NCBI GenBank assembly: GCA_013372965.1
Contig: JABXIR010000045.1
Location: 1-10,670, forward strand
Direction of reading: 5' to 3'
Source: Gammaproteobacteria bacterium
GTDB lineage: Bacteria > Pseudomonadota > Gammaproteobacteria > Pseudomonadales > DSM-25080
DNA length: 10,670 nt
Made by a program: the position numbers and the translations under genes. Each line of letters starts with the position of its first letter. Position 1 is the stretch's first letter. The notes below the pieces were generated by a model. The model had not been told where the DNA came from and made no database searches. It saw nothing but the letters and a program-made list of their open reading frames with translations. Positions 7,158-10,670 of the stretch are shown here, piece by piece.

Positions 7158-8146
7158 TGCAGATACGTCAATGGGTCGAAAACAAGTGGTACTCGAAGTC
7201 ACCAGGGCTACTGTGGGCTCTGTACCCACTTGAAATTTTAGTTCGTCTTTTCACTCGAGCGAAACTTCGCCATCGAAATACGTCTTTGGTTGTCGACACC
7301 CCAGTGATGGTGGTAGGCAACGTCACCGTGGGTGGTACAGGTAAGACGCCGCTCATTGCTGCTTTGGCACAGCACTACATTGATTCAGGTTTACGAGTGG
7401 CAATTATTGCTCGGGGATATAACAGTGATGTAGGGCAATCCGTCATCGAGGTTGATCCGTCGCATAGTACAGATGATGTCGGTGACGAACCCAAGCTACT
7501 GGCTAATCGAGGCTTCAAAGTCTTTGTTTCGCAAGATCGATATGCTGCCGCAGAAGTGGCTGCTAACGTTGCGGACCTTGTGATTAGCGATGATGGTCTT
7601 CAACATTATCGTCTGCCGCGTCGCTTCGAAGTGTGTGTGGTCGATGGTAAGCGGGTCTTCGGTAATGGCCGACTGCTGCCTATGGGCCCACTTCGAGAGA
7701 GCGTTTCAAGGCTCAACTATTGCGATGCAATTATCATTAATACCGGTGCGAAACCTAGCGCAGATGCATTGATAAATTTTGACGTTCCCGTGTTTTGCAT
7801 GTCGATTACTGTAGACGGATTCTATCGGATAAATGATGGGACACCGTGCAGTCCACCAATCGCGGCCCCGGTGGTGAGTGGTATTGGTAATCCATCAAGA
7901 TTTTACGATAGCCTCCGAAGCCTGGGGGTGTCGACCGACGTGGTTCACGAGTTCGATGACCATCATCGTTATTCAGATGCCGATCTTATGCAGCTTCAGG
8001 GGCCATTCGTAACAACCGAAAAAGACGCGGTCAAGTTAAGAGGTCGTGTCAGCGATGACGCAGTTTACCTGCGTATTGGTGCAAATCTTGATAAACTTGC
8101 AACCGATCACTTCGATCTCTTAATGACTTCTGTAAAGGGCAAGTAA
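7157..8146 (+). CDS. lpxK: LpxK, tetraacyldisaccharide 4'-kinase
   Basis: LpxK phosphorylates the 4' position of the lipid A disaccharide to form lipid IVA, at the cytoplasmic face of the inner membrane. The 329 residues match the usual length. A hydrophobic, amphipathic N-terminal part (GLLWALYPLEILVRLF, about 17-32) probably anchors it to the membrane. The P-loop GNVTVGGTGKTP is at 54-65. Further family motifs are SRDRYAA-like SQDRYAAA, the acidic ISDDGLQHYRL, RLNYCDAIIINTG, FDDHHRYSDADL, and VTTEKDAVKLR near the C-terminus. No key motif is missing. There is no clear Shine-Dalgarno, so translation is probably coupled to exbD through the TAATG overlap. The same overlap form links it to kdsB, whose product supplies the Kdo donor added to lipid IVA. 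Confidence 0.96.
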   Translation: MQIRQWVENKWYSKSPGLLWALYPLEILVRLFTRAKLRHRNTSLVVDTPVMVVGNVTVGGTGKTPLIAALAQHYIDSGLRVAIIARGYNSDVGQSVIEVDPSHSTDDVGDEPKLLANRGFKVFVSQDRYAAAEVAANVADLVISDDGLQHYRLPRRFEVCVVDGKRVFGNGRLLPMGPLRESVSRLNYCDAIIINTGAKPSADALINFDVPVFCMSITVDGFYRINDGTPCSPPIAAPVVSGIGNPSRFYDSLRSLGVSTDVVHEFDDHHRYSDADLMQLQGPFVTTEKDAVKLRGRVSDDAVYLRIGANLDKLATDHFDLLMTSVKGK

Positions 8147-8892
8147 TGAGTTATCACATTGTTATTCCTGCGCGTTACGCTTCCTCGCGTTTACCTGGCA
8201 AACCGCTCGTTGATATTCTCGGAAAGACAATGATTCAGCGGGTGTATGAGCAGGCGCTCAAGGCGGACGCACTTAGCGTTACGGTCGCAACGGACGATGA
8301 ACGTATTATTGAGGCATGTGAGGCGTTTGGAGCCCGTGTGGTCCTGACCCGAAACGATCATGAGTCTGGCACGGATCGACTTCAAGAGGTCGCTCAGATT
8401 TTGGGCTGGCATGCGGATGACGTGGTAGTGAATGTTCAGGGCGACGAACCGTTGATACCACCGTCAGTGATCAATCAAGTGGCTCACAATTGTATCTCGA
8501 ACCCTAAGGTCTCGGTTGCAACCCTATGCGAACCAATTCATCAGTACGGTGATTTCGTGAACCCGAATGTCGTTAAAGTGGTTCGTGCTGCCGATGATAC
8601 CGCGTTATATTTTTCTCGTGCGCCGATTCCTTGGCCTCGAGACGACTCGCAGCAATTGCCTTCTATGGGGGCATTTCGACATATTGGCATCTATGCGTAT
8701 CGCGTTGGTGTGCTTAATGATTTTGTGGTGTGGGATTCAGCTGCGCTTGAGAATACCGAAAAGCTCGAACAGCTACGTTTTATGGTCGGCGGCAAAGCCA
8801 TTCACTGTGCCGAAAGCTGTGAGCTTGTGCCGGGTGGTATCGACACCATCGAGGATCTAAAACGAGTGCGCGAGTTAATGGGAGAGCACTGA
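8146..8892 (+). CDS. kdsB: KdsB, CMP-Kdo synthetase
   Basis: KdsB activates Kdo with CTP to give CMP-Kdo, the donor for the inner core of LPS, in the cytoplasm. The 248 residues are the standard length. The nucleotide-binding start IPARYASSRLPGKPL is at 7-21. It is followed by VATDDERI (47-54), ESGTDRLQE (73-81), and NVQGDEPLIP (96-105) with the metal-binding D100. The later FSRAPIPWPRD and ENTEKLEQLRFM segments are also typical. AAAGGG at 8134-8139, six bases ahead of the ATG, is a good ribosome-binding site, and the start overlaps the lpxK stop by one base. In pseudomonads a short Trm112-like gene lies between lpxK and kdsB; it is absent here. Confidence 0.97.
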   Translation: MSYHIVIPARYASSRLPGKPLVDILGKTMIQRVYEQALKADALSVTVATDDERIIEACEAFGARVVLTRNDHESGTDRLQEVAQILGWHADDVVVNVQGDEPLIPPSVINQVAHNCISNPKVSVATLCEPIHQYGDFVNPNVVKVVRAADDTALYFSRAPIPWPRDDSQQLPSMGAFRHIGIYAYRVGVLNDFVVWDSAALENTEKLEQLRFMVGGKAIHCAESCELVPGGIDTIEDLKRVRELMGEH

Positions 8893-8893
8893 G

Positions 8894-9352
8894 TTGAAAA
8901 TCATGTTCGTCTGTTTGGGTAATATTTGTCGAAGTCCAACAGCAGAAGGCGTTATGCGCTCGCTTGTAAGCACGTCTAGCGTCGCTATAGAGGTTGAGTC
9001 CTCTGGTACAGGTGATTGGCATATTGGCAAGGCCCCAGACCGTCGCATGCAGTCAGTGAGCTTGAATAAAGGCATCGATATTAGCCCATTACGTGCCCAA
9101 CAATTTAATTTGTCTGATTTCGAACGCTTTGATCTAATCGTCGCTATGGATGAGTCAAATCGCGCCGATGTTGAACGATTACGCCCGAGCGGTTGTGTCA
9201 CACCGGTCGTTAAGCTGCTTGACTATAGTTCGGAATTTCGTGGTGATGTTTACGATCCCTATTACGGAGACACCGAGGGGTTTGAACTGACCTTTTCTCA
9301 GATTCACTCCGGATGTGTGGCACTTTTAGAGGCAATAGAGCATGGTGCTTAG
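8894..9352 (+). CDS. Low-molecular-weight protein tyrosine phosphatase
   Basis: This cytoplasmic phosphatase removes phosphate from tyrosine residues through a cysteinyl-phosphate intermediate. The 152-residue product has the catalytic P-loop CLGNICRS with nucleophile C7 and R13, directly after the first strand, and the general acid D121 in VYDPYYGD. Both are intact, so it should be active. In other bacteria such enzymes (Wzb, PtpA) act with tyrosine kinases of polysaccharide export, but no kinase or export gene is visible here and the substrate is unknown. The start is TTG 8894, one base after the kdsB stop, with GGGAG (8880-8884) nine bases upstream. It gives the usual MKIMFVC N-terminus, while the ATG at 8903 would trim the first strand. 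The 3' end overlaps murB by 11 bases. Confidence 0.93.
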   Translation: MKIMFVCLGNICRSPTAEGVMRSLVSTSSVAIEVESSGTGDWHIGKAPDRRMQSVSLNKGIDISPLRAQQFNLSDFERFDLIVAMDESNRADVERLRPSGCVTPVVKLLDYSSEFRGDVYDPYYGDTEGFELTFSQIHSGCVALLEAIEHGA

Positions 9353-10382
9353 CAAACCGGAGATGGTCGACGTAACCCATTGTAATTCGCTACGCCTGAC
9401 GTCAACTGCGAGGGCAATACGTAGCATTGATAGCGTCGAGACGCTAGATAATGCCATCGACGAAGCGTTTGCTTTGGACATGCCAATTGCAGTGTTGGGC
9501 GAAGGTACCAATTCCATCTTTCCGAATCACATCGAAGGCATGATATTAAAATGTGAGATATCCGGCCTTGAGTTCGTTCAGTCTAGTGACACAACCGTCC
9601 GAGCGACGGTGGGTGCTGGTCTAAATTGGAACGATTTTGTTCGTCAGTGCGTCGACCAAGGTTTATGGGGTGTAGAGAATCTAGCCTTAATACCCGGTAG
9701 TGTCGGTGCCGCGCCGGTGCAGAACATCGGTGCGTATGGCGTTGAAGTAAGCTCGGTTATTCATTCCGTTATCGTTTTTGATATACATACACGTACGGTG
9801 AAAGAGATCTCAGCGGAACGCTGTGGGTTTGGTTATCGAGAGAGTCGTTTCAAACACGAGTGGCGTCAAAAGTACTTCATCATTCAAGTGGTGTTTGAAC
9901 TGTCGAAGGTGGCGTCACCTGTTCTCAGTTATGCCGGTCTAGACGCGTTACAAGGTGAGGTTGGGCTGACTTCGAAACGAGTCGCGGATGAAGTCAGTGA
10001 TATACGTTCACAGAAGTTACCTCAACCGAGTATTCTGCCTAATGTGGGTAGTTATTTTAAAAATCCCATCGTGTCCTCTGAACACGCTGCTCGTCTGGTC
10101 GCCGACTATCCGAGTGTGCCGCATTGGAATATGTCCGAGGGCGTTAAATTCGCTGCAGGTTGGCTAATTGAAAGGTGTGGTCTGAAAGGTGAACCTCTTG
10201 AGGGTGGCATCACCCCCTACGCTAAGCAAGCGCTTGTGCTAACCAACCCCAAGGGTGCGTGTTACGATCAGTTGGTCGCATCTGAACGTTGGATCATCGC
10301 TGAGGTCGCTTCCAAGTTCGGTGTTGAACTTGAACGGGAGCCTCAACTCGTCTCGCCTTTTGCCATTTCAACTAGTCACTAG
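9342..10382 (+). CDS. murB: MurB, UDP-N-acetylenolpyruvoylglucosamine reductase (type I)
   Basis: MurB reduces UDP-GlcNAc-enolpyruvate to UDP-MurNAc with NADPH and bound FAD, the second committed step of peptidoglycan precursor synthesis. The 346 residues align with the E. coli type I enzyme. An FAD-binding region has VLGEGTNSIF (51-60) and LALIPGSVGAAPVQNIGAYGVE (114-135). R166 lies in FGYRES. The proton-donor S237 lies in NVGSYFKNP, and E333 corresponds to E. coli E325. The usual LEPEV around that glutamate reads LEREP here, but the glutamate is kept. ATG 9342 is preferred because AGAGG (9328-9332) lies nine bases upstream. ATG 9363 would start nearer the conserved core, but its GGAG touches the start codon. 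The stop is followed at once by uvrC. Confidence 0.96.
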   Translation: MVLSKPEMVDVTHCNSLRLTSTARAIRSIDSVETLDNAIDEAFALDMPIAVLGEGTNSIFPNHIEGMILKCEISGLEFVQSSDTTVRATVGAGLNWNDFVRQCVDQGLWGVENLALIPGSVGAAPVQNIGAYGVEVSSVIHSVIVFDIHTRTVKEISAERCGFGYRESRFKHEWRQKYFIIQVVFELSKVASPVLSYAGLDALQGEVGLTSKRVADEVSDIRSQKLPQPSILPNVGSYFKNPIVSSEHAARLVADYPSVPHWNMSEGVKFAAGWLIERCGLKGEPLEGGITPYAKQALVLTNPKGACYDQLVASERWIIAEVASKFGVELEREPQLVSPFAISTSH

Positions 10383-10387
10383 GATTT

Positions 10388-10670
10388 ATGACTGCCTTCG
10401 ACCCCAAAACGTTTCTGTCATCGATTACTCAGCGCGCCGGAGTTTATGTGATGAGTGGCGTTGATGGATCGGTTCTCTACATTGGCAAAGCGAAAAACCT
10501 GAAGAGCCGATTGTCGAGTTATTTCGTTACTTCGGGACTTTCGACCAAGACACGCGCCCTGGTTAAGCGAATTGCGGACATAAAGGTAACGGTGGTCGGA
10601 ACGGAGATTGAGGCGCTTTTGCTCGAACAAAACTTAATCAAGGAACATCGCCCTCCATATAACGTACTAC
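10388..10670 (+). CDS. uvrC: UvrC, excinuclease ABC subunit C (3' partial, N-terminal nuclease domain only)
   Basis: UvrC makes the two cuts on either side of a DNA lesion after UvrA and UvrB recognition. Only 94 codons lie in the window and the frame runs off the end. The product begins MTAFDPKTFLSSITQRAGVYVM and contains the GIY-YIG nuclease signature: GVY (18-20), YIGKAKNLKSRLSSYF (31-46) with R41, and EALLLEQNLIKEHRPPYN (75-92) carrying the catalytic-site glutamate. This spacing and the KAKNLKSRLSSYF text are specific to UvrC rather than to small GIY-YIG endonucleases. AGGA (10381-10384) overlaps the murB stop and is only three bases from the ATG, which is short. The five-base gap suggests co-transcription with murB. 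Confidence 0.94.
   Translation, partial: MTAFDPKTFLSSITQRAGVYVMSGVDGSVLYIGKAKNLKSRLSSYFVTSGLSTKTRALVKRIADIKVTVVGTEIEALLLEQNLIKEHRPPYNVL

Noticed and set aside
8875..9201. 108-codon open frame on the minus strand over kdsB and the phosphatase
   Set aside because: It is antisense to conserved catalytic motifs and resembles no known family.
1..10670. CRISPR array, insertion sequence, prophage or tRNA/rRNA gene
   Set aside because: I saw no spaced direct repeats, transposase or integrase motifs, terminal repeats, or cloverleaf sequence. Genes are continuous and typical of a core chromosome.

Overview
This window is an ordinary chromosomal stretch from a Gram-negative bacterium, most likely a gammaproteobacterium. 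Genes for lipoprotein sorting to the outer membrane (lolCDE), lipid A synthesis (lpxK) and CMP-Kdo synthesis (kdsB) require an LPS-bearing outer membrane. The order lolC-lolD-lolE / DUF2062 / comEC-exbB-exbD-lpxK-kdsB-LMW-PTPase-murB closely resembles, from memory, the Pseudomonas-type gammaproteobacterial arrangement. Base composition looks close to balanced by eye. I cannot name the genus.

Layout. (1) 1-3054, plus strand: lolC (5' end outside the window), lolD and lolE. They overlap by 8 and 4 bases and encode the ABC transporter that extracts lipoproteins from the inner membrane. (2) 3066-4130, minus strand: a DUF2062 membrane protein and a small flavodoxin-like protein. They are separated by 84 bases holding a striking nested inverted repeat. 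The DUF2062 gene converges on lolE with an 11-base gap. (3) 4153-10670, plus strand: comEC, exbB, exbD, lpxK, kdsB, a low-molecular-weight tyrosine phosphatase, murB and the start of uvrC. Every junction is 8 bases or less or an overlap, so this is probably one transcription unit or a few nested ones.

Function. Most of the window serves the envelope. LolCDE feeds lipoproteins to the outer membrane, LpxK makes lipid IVA, KdsB activates Kdo for attachment to lipid IVA, and MurB completes UDP-N-acetylmuramic acid. ExbB/ExbD form a proton-driven inner-membrane motor. ComEC (DNA import) and UvrC (excision repair) bracket the plus-strand run with DNA-related functions.

I find no mobile element, CRISPR array, tRNA or rRNA, and no gene-free stretch over 300 bases. 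No new multi-gene system is convincing. The best second looks are the nested inverted repeat at 3616-3665, the very tight divergent start pair at 4130/4153 with a 12-base palindrome between, the absence of the small Trm112-like gene often found between lpxK and kdsB, and the murB-uvrC junction.
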